64,000 bases of DNA from assembly GCA_949296775.1 (NCBI GenBank), contig CASFQA010000001.1, forward strand, positions 310,001 through 374,000. The letters run 5' to 3'. This stretch comes from an uncultured bacterium. Lineage in GTDB: Bacteria; Bacillota_I; Bacilli_A; RFN20; CAG-826. Positions 1 to 9,161 of this stretch are shown here, one piece after another. The notes under the pieces are model-generated. The model was given only the letters and a program-made list of their open reading frames with translations. It had not been told where the DNA came from and did no database searches. Position 1 is the stretch's first letter. Every line of letters begins with the position of its first letter. The position numbers and the translations under genes were made by a program.

Positions 1-249
1 ATCCTCATCGTCCTGCCGATTTTCCTTAATTTCCTCTATCCATTATTCACCGGGAAACGCCAAACCTTGCTCGACACCGTTTTCGGCCTCCGGGTCATCA
101 TCAACCAAGAATCGACCGTTTATAAAAACGAATTGGATAAGAAGATCGCCGACAAAAACGTTATCCCGAGCTACAAGGATCCGGATTACGTCACGACCTT
201 AGCCGCCACCGAGACGATGGGGACTCCAGAAGACGACCTCAATAACTGA
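1..249 (+). CDS. RDD-like membrane protein, C-terminal part
   Basis: The frame is open from the first base and stops at 247-249, so only the last 82 residues are present and the start lies outside the window. It begins in a hydrophobic segment, followed by TGKRQTLLDTVFGLRVI, which resembles the 'GqTlgkrllGlrVv' signature of the RDD membrane family, then a charged soluble tail. The function of RDD proteins is poorly defined (membrane, some in ion transport). A plus-strand terminator follows directly. The family call rests on one short motif. Confidence 0.5.
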   Translation: MLIVLPIFLNFLYPLFTGKRQTLLDTVFGLRVIINQESTVYKNELDKKIADKNVIPSYKDPDYVTTLAATETMGTPEDDLNN

Positions 250-252
250 AAA

Positions 253-274
253 ACTGGCCAAGCGCCAGTTTTTT
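253..274 (+). terminator. Intrinsic terminator after the RDD-like gene
   Basis: ACTGGC (253-258) pairs with GCCAGT (264-269), followed by a run of T. It ends the plus-strand transcript a few bases before the convergent stop codon of the gene at 280-534. Confidence 0.8.
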
Positions 275-279
275 GTTTC

Positions 280-534
280 TTAGATATAAAACGAACCATC
301 GGTCCAAAGGTTGTACAAACCGATGATCACCAACCCCAAAGCGAACATCAGGATGGCGCAGATAACGTAAAGGATCGTCCATTTCCGATTGCTTTTTTCG
401 ATTTTGCGGACTTCCTCTTTCCTTTTCCGCTTCTCTTCCTCTTCGTAGGAAAGGCTATTGGCACGGGTGCCGACTCGTTCGATATCCTCGACTTGGTCGA
501 GCAATTCTTCGCTGCTTTTACGGGCTTTTGGCAT
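280..534 (-). CDS. Small single-pass membrane protein of unknown function
   Basis: 84 residues. The first ~50 are hydrophilic and rich in Glu, Lys and Arg and are probably helical; a single transmembrane helix (about residues 52-75) and a very short tail follow. No recognised family. There is no Shine-Dalgarno sequence. A -10-like TACAAT (541-546, minus strand) ends only six bases before the ATG, so the mRNA is probably leaderless. It lies between convergent terminators and is transcribed alone. Confidence 0.7.
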   Translation of the reverse strand: MPKARKSSEELLDQVEDIERVGTRANSLSYEEEEKRKRKEEVRKIEKSNRKWTILYVICAILMFALGLVIIGLYNLWTDGSFYI

Positions 535-570
535 GGCTGTATTGTATACAAAGACGGCCGCTTATTCTAG

Positions 571-594
571 AAGAAAACCCGGAATTGACCGGGT
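571..594 (-). terminator. Intrinsic terminator of the mal operon
   Basis: On the minus strand ACCCGG/CCGGGT (577-594) forms a hairpin followed by TTTCTT, ten bases after the amylase stop codon. It closes the malE-malF-malG-amylase transcription unit. Confidence 0.75.
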
Positions 595-603
595 AATCTA
601 TCC

Positions 604-2217
604 TTATTTGCCTTCGATGACCGCCAAAGAGCAAGGACCTAAGCCCAATACTCCGTTTTGCAATCGGGCTTTGAGGTTGCTGCCGTCGACCTCCTCAACG
701 ATCTGATCGCCGATTTTCCCGGAAAGATAGCATTCAGCCGATTCTTCGCCTAGATTGATGGCGACGACCAAATTCTCGTCCTCTTCCTCGCCTAAAAGGC
801 GATAAACGCAGAAATTGCTCTCGGTAACGGTGATGGCTTCCATTGTCGCGTCCTCAATAAAGGGGATGGAGTTGCGGACCTGCAAGAGCTTCCGATAATG
901 ATTTAGCAGCGAGAAATCGCTTTCCATCTGATCGTAAGCCCCTTTCTTCACCTGGCCGAGGGAATCGGCCAAATCGGCGTAAGCCGGTTCCGGATAGTCA
1001 CACTCCTCGTCATTATGCCCTTTCCCCCACACCATCGGCAGACGGCGCATCGAATCGGTCTCTTCATTGCCGCGATAGCCAACCAATTCGATTTCCTCGC
1101 CATAATAGATATAGGGGGTGCCTGGCAATAAATAAATCAGATTCGCCCCGTTTTTGGCGTAATCGCCCGTTAAGGAAGTGCTCGAACGATCCATATCGTG
1201 GTTGGCGATGAAAAAGGAAGGGACGGCATCGGGGTTGTTGGACTTTATCCCCGAGACGATCGAGGCCGCCCTAGCGGCGTAATTAGAACCGGAAACCAGC
1301 CCTTTAGCCGCGCGGATAACCGAGGAATTGCCTTTATAATCAGCGGAACCGCCGAAACAGAAGAAGGAGTCGAAGCCCGATTCGAAATAACTCATGAAAT
1401 CGGCATCGTTATTGGTCCAGTTCTCCCCAATCAAATAGCAATCGGGGTCTTTGGCGCGGCAAACCGAGGCGATGTAATTGAGCGCCTCGATATTATCTTC
1501 CGCATTTTGCTCGCAGAAATGGCGGACGGCGTCGAAGCGGAAACCACTGACGCCTTTATCGATCCAAAACTCCAGGATGCTTTTCACTTCCTCCCTAAAC
1601 CCCGCCGAATCCCAGTTGAATTCCGGCATGTCGGGAGAGAACATGCCTAGGCAATAAACCCCGTCGTAAGAATGGTAATTGCTCCCGCCGGAATGAGAGA
1701 ACATATACCAATCGGCTTTGGAGTCCGCCGATTGATCGTTTTTCCTGTAATCTTCTAACGCCTCTAAGAAAAGAGGGTTATCGGGCGAAGAATGGTTGAG
1801 GACCATATCGATGATGACCTCAATGCCATGGTCATTGAGGTTTTTGACCATGGCGGTGAATTGCTCCATCGTCCCGTAATCCGGATTGACGGCATAGTAA
1901 TCATCGACGTCATAACCATGATACGACCCGGATGGATGGATCGGCATCAGCCAAACATTGGAAACGCCGAGTTGCTGCAAATAGTCGGCTTTGGCGCTGA
2001 TGCCGGAAAAATCCCCGATCCCATCGCCATCGCTATCGGCAAAACTACGAACGAATATCTCGTAATACGCGGAACCGCCGACATTCGAGACGGAACCATC
2101 GATATCATAATCGCCATCGCCTTTCTCCAGCCCGATCGGATTCGGAACCGATGAGCAAGAGAAAAGGCCGATGGCCAGGGGTAATAGCCCCTTAAGCGGC
2201 ATCAGCCTTTTTTTCAT
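604..2217 (-). CDS. Secreted GH13 alpha-amylase lipoprotein
   Basis: 537 residues. It hydrolyses alpha-1,4 glucans outside the cell to feed the ABC transporter encoded upstream. All four GH13 regions are visible: IDMVLNHSS (region I), GFRFDAVRH (region II, nucleophile Asp), LIGENW (region III, acid/base Glu) and FIANHD (region IV). The N-terminus is a signal peptide ending in a Cys (GLFSC), consistent with a lipoprotein. The start at 2217 is chosen because AGGAGA lies at the right distance; a longer frame exists but has no ribosome site. It is the last gene of the mal operon, 16 bases after malG. Confidence 0.93.
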   Translation of the reverse strand: MKKRLMPLKGLLPLAIGLFSCSSVPNPIGLEKGDGDYDIDGSVSNVGGSAYYEIFVRSFADSDGDGIGDFSGISAKADYLQQLGVSNVWLMPIHPSGSYHGYDVDDYYAVNPDYGTMEQFTAMVKNLNDHGIEVIIDMVLNHSSPDNPLFLEALEDYRKNDQSADSKADWYMFSHSGGSNYHSYDGVYCLGMFSPDMPEFNWDSAGFREEVKSILEFWIDKGVSGFRFDAVRHFCEQNAEDNIEALNYIASVCRAKDPDCYLIGENWTNNDADFMSYFESGFDSFFCFGGSADYKGNSSVIRAAKGLVSGSNYAARAASIVSGIKSNNPDAVPSFFIANHDMDRSSTSLTGDYAKNGANLIYLLPGTPYIYYGEEIELVGYRGNEETDSMRRLPMVWGKGHNDEECDYPEPAYADLADSLGQVKKGAYDQMESDFSLLNHYRKLLQVRNSIPFIEDATMEAITVTESNFCVYRLLGEEEDENLVVAINLGEESAECYLSGKIGDQIVEEVDGSNLKARLQNGVLGLGPCSLAVIEGK

Positions 2218-2233
2218 GTTAATTCTCCTAAGA

Positions 2234-3157
2234 CTAGCCTTTGACCGCCCCACCGGTGACGCCAGCGACATAGTAACGCTGGGTCGCGATGAATAGAGCA
2301 GCAAGTGGGATCGAGATGAGGATCGAGCCCGCCGCATAAGCGGTGTAGAAGCGGAGGTAGGTCGTCGCGGCGGTGGTCGAGTTGCCCCAGTTGTAGAGAC
2401 CGATGGCCACCGTCCAGGAATCGTGGTTGGCCCCGATGATATAGCTCGAGGTAATGTAATCCGACCAGGGACCCATGAAGGCGGTTAGGATCGTGTAAAC
2501 GACGATCGGCTTGGAAAGAGGAACGATGATGTCCCAGAAGATGCGGGCTCTGGAGGCCCCGTCGATCATCGCCGCTTCATCGATTGAACGGGAGATCGTG
2601 TCGAAGAAGCCTTTGGAGATGAAGAAGCCCATGCCGGAACCGGCGGAATAGATGAAGATAAGCGCCCAGAAGGTACCATCGAGATGGAAGATTTCCTTCA
2701 TGACGAGGTACATGATGATCATCGAGAGGAAGCCAGGGAACATCCCGAGGATGAGGTTAAGCTTCATGAGGATCGAACGCCCTTTGAAGCGGAACCGCGA
2801 CATCGAGTAGGCGACCATCAAGACGAAGAGGGTGTTGATGACGCAGCAGATGGTGGCGACGATGAAGGTGTTCAAGAACCAAGCCAAATACATCGGGATG
2901 CCGGACTGGGTAATGCCCCATTCGGTGTTGGTGAGCTCTTTGTTAAGCGAAGAATCCGGATATTCAAGCCCGAACAAGAAGGCGTAGTTCTTAAACGACA
3001 TCTTGGAGGGGATGAACGACCCCGCATCGGCTGAGCTTTCGGCGAATGACTGAAGGAAGAGCCAAACGAAGGGCGAAATCCAGATAATGCAGCAGACGAT
3101 GAGGATGACGTAGACGATGGTGAGGGAAAGAATCTTTGAAGCTTTTAACGATTTCAT
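2234..3157 (-). CDS. malG: Maltodextrin ABC transporter permease (MalG-type)
   Basis: 307 residues with six predicted transmembrane helices. The cytoplasmic EAA loop that docks on the ATPase is clear (AAMIDGASRARIFWDIIVPL). MalG forms the membrane channel with MalF and takes sugar from the MalE-type binding protein. Its ATG overlaps the malF stop codon (ATGA), so translation is coupled; AGGGAGG precedes it. No ATPase gene is in the operon, so a shared MsmX/MalK-type ATPase elsewhere in the genome is expected. Confidence 0.92.
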   Translation of the reverse strand: MKSLKASKILSLTIVYVILIVCCIIWISPFVWLFLQSFAESSADAGSFIPSKMSFKNYAFLFGLEYPDSSLNKELTNTEWGITQSGIPMYLAWFLNTFIVATICCVINTLFVLMVAYSMSRFRFKGRSILMKLNLILGMFPGFLSMIIMYLVMKEIFHLDGTFWALIFIYSAGSGMGFFISKGFFDTISRSIDEAAMIDGASRARIFWDIIVPLSKPIVVYTILTAFMGPWSDYITSSYIIGANHDSWTVAIGLYNWGNSTTAATTYLRFYTAYAAGSILISIPLAALFIATQRYYVAGVTGGAVKG

Positions 3158-6093
3158 TGGAACTGATCCTCCCTAGAGATAGCGCTCGACCGGTTGTACA
3201 TGACAATCGAGATGAAGGCGCAGATGACGAAGACGATGATACCGATGACCGAAGCTAAGCCGTAATCGCGGAATTGAGCGGTGACGACCAAGTCGTAAAT
3301 GTAGGTAATCAGCAAGTCGGTTTGCCCTGGTGCGTTGGATATCGGGGTCGAAGCCGCCGGTCCGCCGCCAGTAAGGAAGTAGATGACGCCGAAGTTGTTG
3401 ATGTTGCCGATGAAGGTCTGAATGAGCGACGGCCCAGTGACGAAGAAGATGTAAGGCATCGTGATCTTGGTGAACTGGGTTACGGTGCCAGCTCCGTCGA
3501 TCTTCGAGGATTCGTAGAGGTCGCGCGGGATGTTCATCAAAATACCAGAGGTCTGCAGGATCGTGTAAGGCACGCCATGCCAGAGGTTGATGACGATGAT
3601 GAGCGCCTTGGTCCGGTTAACGTCTGCCTTAGTTGAACCAGTCGCGGCGGCGAAGTTCAAGGCATGCCCGGTTAAATCCTGATACAAATTAGCGACCGCG
3701 CCATAATTGTTCTTAAGCAAGATGCCGATGGCCATCAAGGAGATGAAACTCGGGACGGCGATCGAGATCATGAAGCAGAAACGGAAGACCTTCTTGAACT
3801 TGATGCCTTCCTTGTTGATCATAAGAGCGAAGATGATGCCAAGGAAGTAGCAGGAGAAGGTCGCGCAGATGGCCCAAATGAAGGTCCAGACAACCGTTCC
3901 GGAAAGCAAATCCATTAAAGTGCCGCCGGTACCGGAGAAGAGTTTGTTCCAGTTGCCCCAGCCAATCCAGTTGAACCCTTCGTTTTGCAAGTTATGCTGA
4001 GAGTCATAGTTGGTAAAGGCAACTAGAATGGAAAGCGCCAACGGCATGATGGTGAAGAACAAGACGCCAAGGATCGGCAGGAAGAGGAGCGAAACGTGGA
4101 AGTTCTCATCTAATAAGGAGGAGAGCTGCTCTTTGAGTGTCCTAGGAGCCCCGTCGAACTTAGTGGGGTTGGCAGCAACATAATCTTTGCGGCCCTTCTC
4201 AAGTTCGGTGACCTTCGCGGCCACTTCTTCCTCGCTCATACGCTTCTCAGCGATGTACTTCTTCGCCATGGCGTAAGCGTATTTGAACTCCAGGCCATGG
4301 TTGACGATCATGGCGTTAGCCGCCGAATAAAGAGCGTATTCTTCAGCGGTATAGTCGGCCTTTAGACCCTTGAAGTCCCGTTTATAACCGTGGTTGACAT
4401 TGGTGATGTCTTCCTTGCGGGTCTTCTTGACTTCTTTTTTTGAGGGAAGGGCCAAGATCTTGCCTTTAATCGTCTTCAGGTTATAAGCGCAGACGGCTTT
4501 CGCTTCAGCGATTTTCGCCTTCTTTTCTTCCGCGGAAAGCGAAGAATCGGCATTGACGGAAGCAATCGTATCTTTGAGGATCTTCTTCTCGTTGGTCCGA
4601 TCGGCGATTATCGAAGAGCGACGAGCTTCGATGCCATCGAATTGGGCGTTGATGGCATCAAGTTTCTTGCGGGTTTCTTTGCCTAAGACATCTCGCGCAG
4701 CCAAATTATCTTCATTGGCTTTTTGGAAAGAATTGAGGCCGGTCTCATAGGCGGAAACAAATTCCGCGTAATTCCGATAGAACGTCAACTCCGAATCGGT
4801 CGCGGCAAGCGTCCGATAGTAGACGTTGAACTTACCATATTTCGTCTGATTCCTAACCGAATCAATGGTCGAGAACGGCAAGTCGTTTTTGTGCATGTCC
4901 TCGATCTTCGACTCAACCAGCCGAAGTTTCTCTTCGAGCTTGTCGATTTTGTTCTGTTTCGACTGTTTGGCGTTAACGTACCTGTCAGAAGTGTAAATCT
5001 TCTTGAATTGAGCCTTCGAGAAAGCTTTTTTGGCCGCTTTAAGCTCTTCGGCTTTGCTGTCTCTTCGATCAGCCGGAAGAGCGGCGATCTCGTCGGTAAT
5101 CCTGCTAAGCGATTCCCGAGCATCAACGAAGGCTTTATAAGCTAGGTCGTTTACCTCGCTTAAGGCCGCGATCTTATCGTTGACGGCCGCGTCGTTGGCA
5201 ACCGCGTCGATCTTGGCCTCGTATTTGGCTTTTTTCGCGTTAAGTTTAGCGAGATCAATATGGTAATCACGCCGATAAACGATGGTTGAATCGAGCACGT
5301 AATGGAAATATTGGACATCCATTTTCGAAGGCTGCCCAGTCTTCTCGTCAATCAGAGCTTTTTCGGCCAATTTAGCGTAAACATCGGCATAACGGGCCTT
5401 CAGTTCTTTGGTCTTGTAGGTATAAAGGTTATTCTCGACGATATCGCGATCGATTAAATCGGAATAGCGACGCGAGACTTCGCACCGACGATTGAAATCG
5501 TCGAAATGCGCAATCCGATAATTTTTATAGCCAGAGTTAATGGAGACCTTCCAAATATAGAGGAAAAGGAAGATCGACATGAGCCAAAGGACGCCATAGA
5601 TAAGGATCAACAACGAGTTATCAGGAGGAATAACTTGAGCCCCGATGTTGTATGACTTATCGATTTCGCCTAACGAACCAATGTCATAAATGCACCCGGT
5701 CCCATAAATTGCAAACAAAACGATGTAAGCAATCTCGAACAATAGCATCGAAATGCCATTGACATATCGTTTGCGGGCGATATTCGAAACGCCGAACAAA
5801 ACGAAGTTCAACCGACCGTATACATCGTTATAACGGAATTTATGACCGAGGGATTTCAACGCTTTCCAGAGACTGACGAACCCTTTGGTACAAAGATTGT
5901 AGACGACCAGGCAAGCGTTCCATAAAGCTTTGAAAATGTCGACGATGAACAAAGCCACCCAAACGACTATGCCTTTGACTACCCGCCAAATGGCATTGGA
6001 AACCCAAGCGTAGGCAGGCAGGAAATCGTCATGACGGGAAAGGGATTTTAGTTCATCTTGATTCAGCGTCTGCTGAATATCCTTTTCTTCCAT
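3154..6093 (-). CDS. malF: MalF-type permease with giant coiled-coil insert
   Basis: 979 residues, against roughly 290-520 for known MalF proteins. The C-terminal ~300 residues are an ordinary MalF permease core with the EAA motif (SSKIDGAGTVTQFTKITMPY). In front of it sit an N-terminal membrane region (helices around residues 30-60, 110-130 and 160-185) and about 450 residues of Lys/Glu/Ala-rich sequence strongly suggestive of coiled coils (residues ~200-650). The frame is continuous with no internal stop or pseudogene sign. AAGGAG precedes the ATG. The insert must be cytoplasmic or surface exposed depending on topology; its role is unknown. Confidence 0.88.
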   Translation of the reverse strand: MEEKDIQQTLNQDELKSLSRHDDFLPAYAWVSNAIWRVVKGIVVWVALFIVDIFKALWNACLVVYNLCTKGFVSLWKALKSLGHKFRYNDVYGRLNFVLFGVSNIARKRYVNGISMLLFEIAYIVLFAIYGTGCIYDIGSLGEIDKSYNIGAQVIPPDNSLLILIYGVLWLMSIFLFLYIWKVSINSGYKNYRIAHFDDFNRRCEVSRRYSDLIDRDIVENNLYTYKTKELKARYADVYAKLAEKALIDEKTGQPSKMDVQYFHYVLDSTIVYRRDYHIDLAKLNAKKAKYEAKIDAVANDAAVNDKIAALSEVNDLAYKAFVDARESLSRITDEIAALPADRRDSKAEELKAAKKAFSKAQFKKIYTSDRYVNAKQSKQNKIDKLEEKLRLVESKIEDMHKNDLPFSTIDSVRNQTKYGKFNVYYRTLAATDSELTFYRNYAEFVSAYETGLNSFQKANEDNLAARDVLGKETRKKLDAINAQFDGIEARRSSIIADRTNEKKILKDTIASVNADSSLSAEEKKAKIAEAKAVCAYNLKTIKGKILALPSKKEVKKTRKEDITNVNHGYKRDFKGLKADYTAEEYALYSAANAMIVNHGLEFKYAYAMAKKYIAEKRMSEEEVAAKVTELEKGRKDYVAANPTKFDGAPRTLKEQLSSLLDENFHVSLLFLPILGVLFFTIMPLALSILVAFTNYDSQHNLQNEGFNWIGWGNWNKLFSGTGGTLMDLLSGTVVWTFIWAICATFSCYFLGIIFALMINKEGIKFKKVFRFCFMISIAVPSFISLMAIGILLKNNYGAVANLYQDLTGHALNFAAATGSTKADVNRTKALIIVINLWHGVPYTILQTSGILMNIPRDLYESSKIDGAGTVTQFTKITMPYIFFVTGPSLIQTFIGNINNFGVIYFLTGGGPAASTPISNAPGQTDLLITYIYDLVVTAQFRDYGLASVIGIIVFVICAFISIVMYNRSSAISREDQFQ

Positions 6094-6173
6094 GGAATTT
6101 TCTCCTTACTGTCGAGAAGCGCTCAAATAGAGTCTTAGCAACTCCCTTTAAACGATCCCCAATCCCCTAAATA

Positions 6174-6199
6174 GGGGGCCCCGAAATCTCAGGGCCCCC
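6174..6199 (-). other. Stable stem-loop between malE and malF
   Basis: A GC-rich inverted repeat (GGGGGCCC against GGGCCCCC) lies in the gap between malE and malF. The minus-strand side is not followed by a T run, so it is more likely an mRNA-stabilising or partial-attenuation hairpin than a full terminator. Such a structure gives excess binding protein over permease in other mal operons. Confidence 0.6.
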
Positions 6200-6216
6200 A
6201 ACAAAATCAACGAAGA

Positions 6217-7530
6217 TTAACCAACGACGCGCTTAGAAGGATCGACAAGGGATTCGATAGCGACTTCTAGAGCGGCTTTCCATTCGGCGCGGGTAGTAAG
6301 CGGGGTGGCAGAATCGAAGTAGCCTTGCATAAGGGCCCGGCCAACGTTTTCGCCCGGGGTCCAATAGAAGGATTCGACGACTTGAGCTTGGATGGCGCCG
6401 TAGGGCTCTTGGGCTTCAAGGCCTTCGATAGCGGCGTTCCGGCTGTTGAGATAGGAGTCGTCTTCGCAGGCCTCGAGGTTGGCCGGCTTGGCGGCACGGA
6501 CGGCCCAGCGCTCCAACTGGCCTTCTTTGCTGGTGAGGAGCTGAGCGATCTTATGAGCATCGGCCTGCTCTTCAGCAGTGGCGCGGGAGTTGACGACATA
6601 GAGTTTCGAGCCGATGAACGAGGCTAACTGACAAGTGGTCGGGCTCGTCGCGTCAGGGAAGGTGCTATTGAAAGTCGGGAGCTTGGTGCCTTCGACTTTG
6701 TCGGCGCCCCAGTTCTTGGTGAGGTCAGCAAAAACCCAGGTGCCGGAGACGACGGCTTGGAGTTCGCCGCTAGCGGAAAGGGTCGAGATGGCGGTGTTAT
6801 CGCCCTCAATCAAGGTTCCATCCTTGACATAGGGGACGATCAGGTCCGAGAAATCCTTAGCGACCTGCGCACCCTTGTCGGTGGCCCAATCCAAATCGTA
6901 GACGACTTCGTTTTCGTCGTTGTAATGCCAGCTGATGCCCTTCTCGGTGCCGAAGACTTCCGGCGACATGAAGACCGAGGCGGAGTAGTAGCCGTTGTCG
7001 AGGTCGAATAGAACCTTCTTGCCTTTGGCTTTGGCGGTGGCGAGGAGGCTCTCCATCGAGCCGGCTTGATCGGCGGTGAAGTACTCGTTGTTGTAGTAGA
7101 GGAAGTAGCCGTTGTCAGCCGAGATCGGATAGGCGTACATGGTGTCGTTGACCTTGGCGGTCGCGACCGCTTTCTCGGCGTTGGTCTTCTCGATTTCGGC
7201 GGCGACGTCGGTCGGGACCGGGGCGATGCAGTTGTAGGTGTTGTGCATCTCCGAGAGGGCGTTATCGACGACGGCGATCAGCGAGGGGTAGTTCTTCTGG
7301 AGCGGGTCTTTCTCGAAGTCGCCCGAGGCAGTGCCTTCTTCGATCGCGCGGAAGCGATATTCGATCTTGTTCTCCGGGTTGGCTTCGTTGTACTCAGCGA
7401 TGATGGTGTCGATGACCGCCTGTTCTTCGGACGGACCCCAGATCATGATGCCCTTGGCCGAGTTGCAGGAAGCGAGCGAGCCGGTTCCAAGGACAGCGAG
7501 GGCCGCAAGGCCCAAGTAAGCTTTCTTCAT
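6217..7530 (-). CDS. malE: Maltodextrin-binding lipoprotein (MalE-type)
   Basis: 437 residues. The signal peptide ends in a lipobox (GSLASC) that anchors the mature protein to the membrane. The rest is a family 1 extracellular solute-binding protein with the typical pattern of an early WGPSEEQ segment and the later YAYPISADNGYFLYYNNEYF region. It delivers maltodextrin to MalF/MalG. GGAGAA precedes the ATG. It is the first gene of the operon behind a ~210-base leader, a promoter and LacI/CcpA-type operators. Confidence 0.92.
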   Translation of the reverse strand: MKKAYLGLAALAVLGTGSLASCNSAKGIMIWGPSEEQAVIDTIIAEYNEANPENKIEYRFRAIEEGTASGDFEKDPLQKNYPSLIAVVDNALSEMHNTYNCIAPVPTDVAAEIEKTNAEKAVATAKVNDTMYAYPISADNGYFLYYNNEYFTADQAGSMESLLATAKAKGKKVLFDLDNGYYSASVFMSPEVFGTEKGISWHYNDENEVVYDLDWATDKGAQVAKDFSDLIVPYVKDGTLIEGDNTAISTLSASGELQAVVSGTWVFADLTKNWGADKVEGTKLPTFNSTFPDATSPTTCQLASFIGSKLYVVNSRATAEEQADAHKIAQLLTSKEGQLERWAVRAAKPANLEACEDDSYLNSRNAAIEGLEAQEPYGAIQAQVVESFYWTPGENVGRALMQGYFDSATPLTTRAEWKAALEVAIESLVDPSKRVVG

Positions 7531-7656
7531 GTGTTTGTTTTCTCCTTAGATAAGCTTATGCTGACCAACCATTGACGGTTAAGGGATCAAACTATCAACT
7601 TGCCCTGCCGTTAAGGCTGAGTTTGCTGTTCGTCGATTTTCCCTCAAACCGATCCT

Positions 7657-7670
7657 TGGTAGCGCTTTCA
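7657..7670 (-). promoter_or_regulatory. cre-like operator in the malE leader
   Basis: TGAAAGCGCTACCA on the minus strand fits the CcpA/LacI-family consensus with a central CG. It lies about 70 bases downstream of the predicted malE transcription start, a roadblock or repressor position. Confidence 0.55.
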
Positions 7671-7744
7671 AGAAACTCCGAAGCTAACGATTAGTCTTAG
7701 AGAGATGAACGCGCGCACAACCAATGGTTTAAATCAACGCGGTT

Positions 7745-7773
7745 ATTCTAGAAATTTATTAAATGAATGTAAA
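7745..7773 (-). promoter_or_regulatory. Predicted mal operon promoter
   Basis: Minus strand: -35 TTTACA (7768-7773), 17-base spacer, -10 TAGAAT (7745-7750). Predicted start near 7738. Two LacI-type operators lie just upstream and one lies downstream. Confidence 0.6.
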
Positions 7774-7780
7774 GTCGAAA

Positions 7781-7850
7781 TGGAAACGCTTACATTCCGA
7801 TGCCATCGACCGTTTGTCAGTTTTGGCGAAGGAAATTGTAAGCGTTTACA
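7781..7850. promoter_or_regulatory. Two LacI-family operators upstream of malE
   Basis: TGTAAGCGTTTACA at 7837-7850 is a perfect 14-base palindrome with central CG. TGGAAACGCTTACA at 7781-7794 is a near match. Both have the form bound by LacI/MalR/CcpA regulators. Positions about 45 and 100 bases upstream of the predicted start would suit looping with the site at 7657 or activation by CcpA. The rest of 7531-8000 holds no convincing gene. Confidence 0.7.
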
Positions 7851-7999
7851 CCAAAATGTTACGCAACATCGAAATAATTGTTCGACAAATGTTGAACTCG
7901 GTATTTCGGTAAACAAAAAATCATTACTCAAAAATTCTTATTTAGAAAGCACGCGCGTGCGCGTATACCCGGGTGCATAATACGCAAGCACGATTTTGC

Positions 8000-8034
8000 T
8001 CCAAAAATACAAAAAGCCCAGGCTAGGCCTGGGC
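8000..8034 (-). terminator. Terminator of the rplU-prp-rpmA operon
   Basis: Minus strand GCCCAGG/CCTGGGC hairpin (8016-8034) followed by TTTTTGTATTTTT. It lies 17 bases after the rpmA stop. Confidence 0.85.
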
Positions 8035-8051
8035 AAAGGTTGCATCGACGG

Positions 8052-8348
8052 TTACTTGGCTTCGACGGCGTAGACGGAGACTTGCTTGTTGCTCCGTCCA
8101 ACCCGTTCGAACTTCACGACGCCGGTGATGGTGGCGAAGAGGGTATCATCCCCGCCCTTCTTGACGTTGTGGCCCGGGTAGACCTTGGTGCCGCGCTGCC
8201 GATAGAGGATCGAGCCGGCGGAGACGATCTCGCCGTCGCTGGCTTTGGCGCCCAACCGGCGACCGGCCGAATCACGGCCGTTCTTGGTGGAGCCGACGCC
8301 CTTTTTGGAGGCGAAGAGCTGTAAGTCTAGAACGAATTTCATGTTCAT
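8052..8348 (-). CDS. rpmA: Ribosomal protein bL27 (with cleavable N-terminus)
   Basis: 98 residues, full-length bL27 of the large ribosomal subunit. The N-terminus [17 protein letters not shown] carries the Firmicutes-type extension that the Prp protease cuts between F and A so the mature end can reach the peptidyl transferase centre. The prp gene is immediately upstream and overlaps by ATGA. The canonical order rplU-prp-rpmA is complete. Confidence 0.97.
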   Translation of the reverse strand: MNMKFVLDLQLFASKKGVGSTKNGRDSAGRRLGAKASDGEIVSAGSILYRQRGTKVYPGHNVKKGGDDTLFATITGVVKFERVGRSNKQVSVYAVEAK

Positions 8349-8656
8349 ATCTTCCTTTCTTTGATTTCGATGGCCTGCGGGTAGGAGGCCGCGATGGTCT
8401 TCAGTTGAATGAGCATCGTCTCGATGACGACCTCGTCATGGTCATTGGATCCGGCCTTGGCGACGCATTCGATCAATCCCGATTCGATGTTGATATCATA
8501 ATCGTCGGGATCCTCGAAGGCGTTGAGGGCGCCGATGCTGACGGCGCTTACGCCGGCGCAGACTAGGTCTTTGCCGTAATCGCCGCTATTGGCATGCCCC
8601 TTTATCTTCAGGGAATGGAATCCTTTGCCCTTGTATTCGACTTCGACCTTGATCAT
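8345..8656 (-). CDS. prp: Ribosomal-processing cysteine protease Prp
   Basis: 103 residues, the usual length. The catalytic His is in GHANSGDYG and the catalytic Cys in [10 protein letters not shown], the family signature. Prp removes the N-terminal extension of bL27, and the LQLFA target is present in the downstream gene. It shares one base with the rplU stop and four with the rpmA start, so the three genes are translationally linked. Confidence 0.95.
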   Translation of the reverse strand: MIKVEVEYKGKGFHSLKIKGHANSGDYGKDLVCAGVSAVSIGALNAFEDPDDYDINIESGLIECVAKAGSNDHDEVVIETMLIQLKTIAASYPQAIEIKERKI

Positions 8657-8964
8657 TAGGCGTTGATGGATTTGACGACTAAGCAGGTATAGGGCTGACG
8701 GTGGCCGATGGTCTTCCGCTCATTGGCCTTAGCCTTGTATTTGAAGACCTTGATCTTCTTGGCTAAGCCCTGCTTCTCGACCTTGCATTCGACCGAGGCG
8801 CCCTTGACATAGGGGCTCCCGACCTTGTTCTTCTCCCCGCCGACGAAGAGGACTTTGTCGATGGTGAGATCGGCGCCGACTTCCGCGTCGAGCTTCTCGA
8901 CGTAGATCTTGTCGCCGACCGAGACGGTGATTTGCTTGCCGCCGGTTTCGATGATTGCGTACAT
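8656..8964 (-). CDS. rplU: Ribosomal protein bL21
   Basis: 102 residues. It opens with [11 protein letters not shown] and contains the C-terminal GHRQPYT signature of bL21. It binds 23S rRNA in the large subunit. Good GGAGGAAACACC ribosome site. First gene of the rplU-prp-rpmA operon, preceded by a ~115-base structured leader. Confidence 0.97.
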   Translation of the reverse strand: MYAIIETGGKQITVSVGDKIYVEKLDAEVGADLTIDKVLFVGGEKNKVGSPYVKGASVECKVEKQGLAKKIKVFKYKAKANERKTIGHRQPYTCLVVKSINA

Positions 8965-9086
8965 TGTTTGGTGTTTCCTCCTTGTGTACTTTGGCTTGAT
9001 GACTCGCTCTGGAGGCGGCGAACGCTCTTTTTGCCTCTTTAATGCGGTTGCGCCCCAAAGCCGGAGGCGTCAACGGGCATACTATA
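8965..9086 (-). promoter_or_regulatory. rplU leader, probable L21 autoregulatory RNA
   Basis: The untranslated region upstream of rplU is long, GC-rich and can fold into several short stems. A -10-like TATAGT lies at 9081-9086 on the minus strand. L21 leaders that regulate this operon are known in Firmicutes. I infer identity from position, not from a covariance match. Confidence 0.4.
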
Positions 9087-9161
9087 CAACCCCTTTCCCT
9101 TATAGGGAAGAGAAATCGACTTCAAAGGGCGCGAATCAAACAAATCGGGAAGAATCTGGGA

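Noticed and set aside
7705-7980. 91-codon plus-strand frame upstream of malE
   Set aside because: No ribosome site, low-complexity composition, and it covers the mal promoter and operators.
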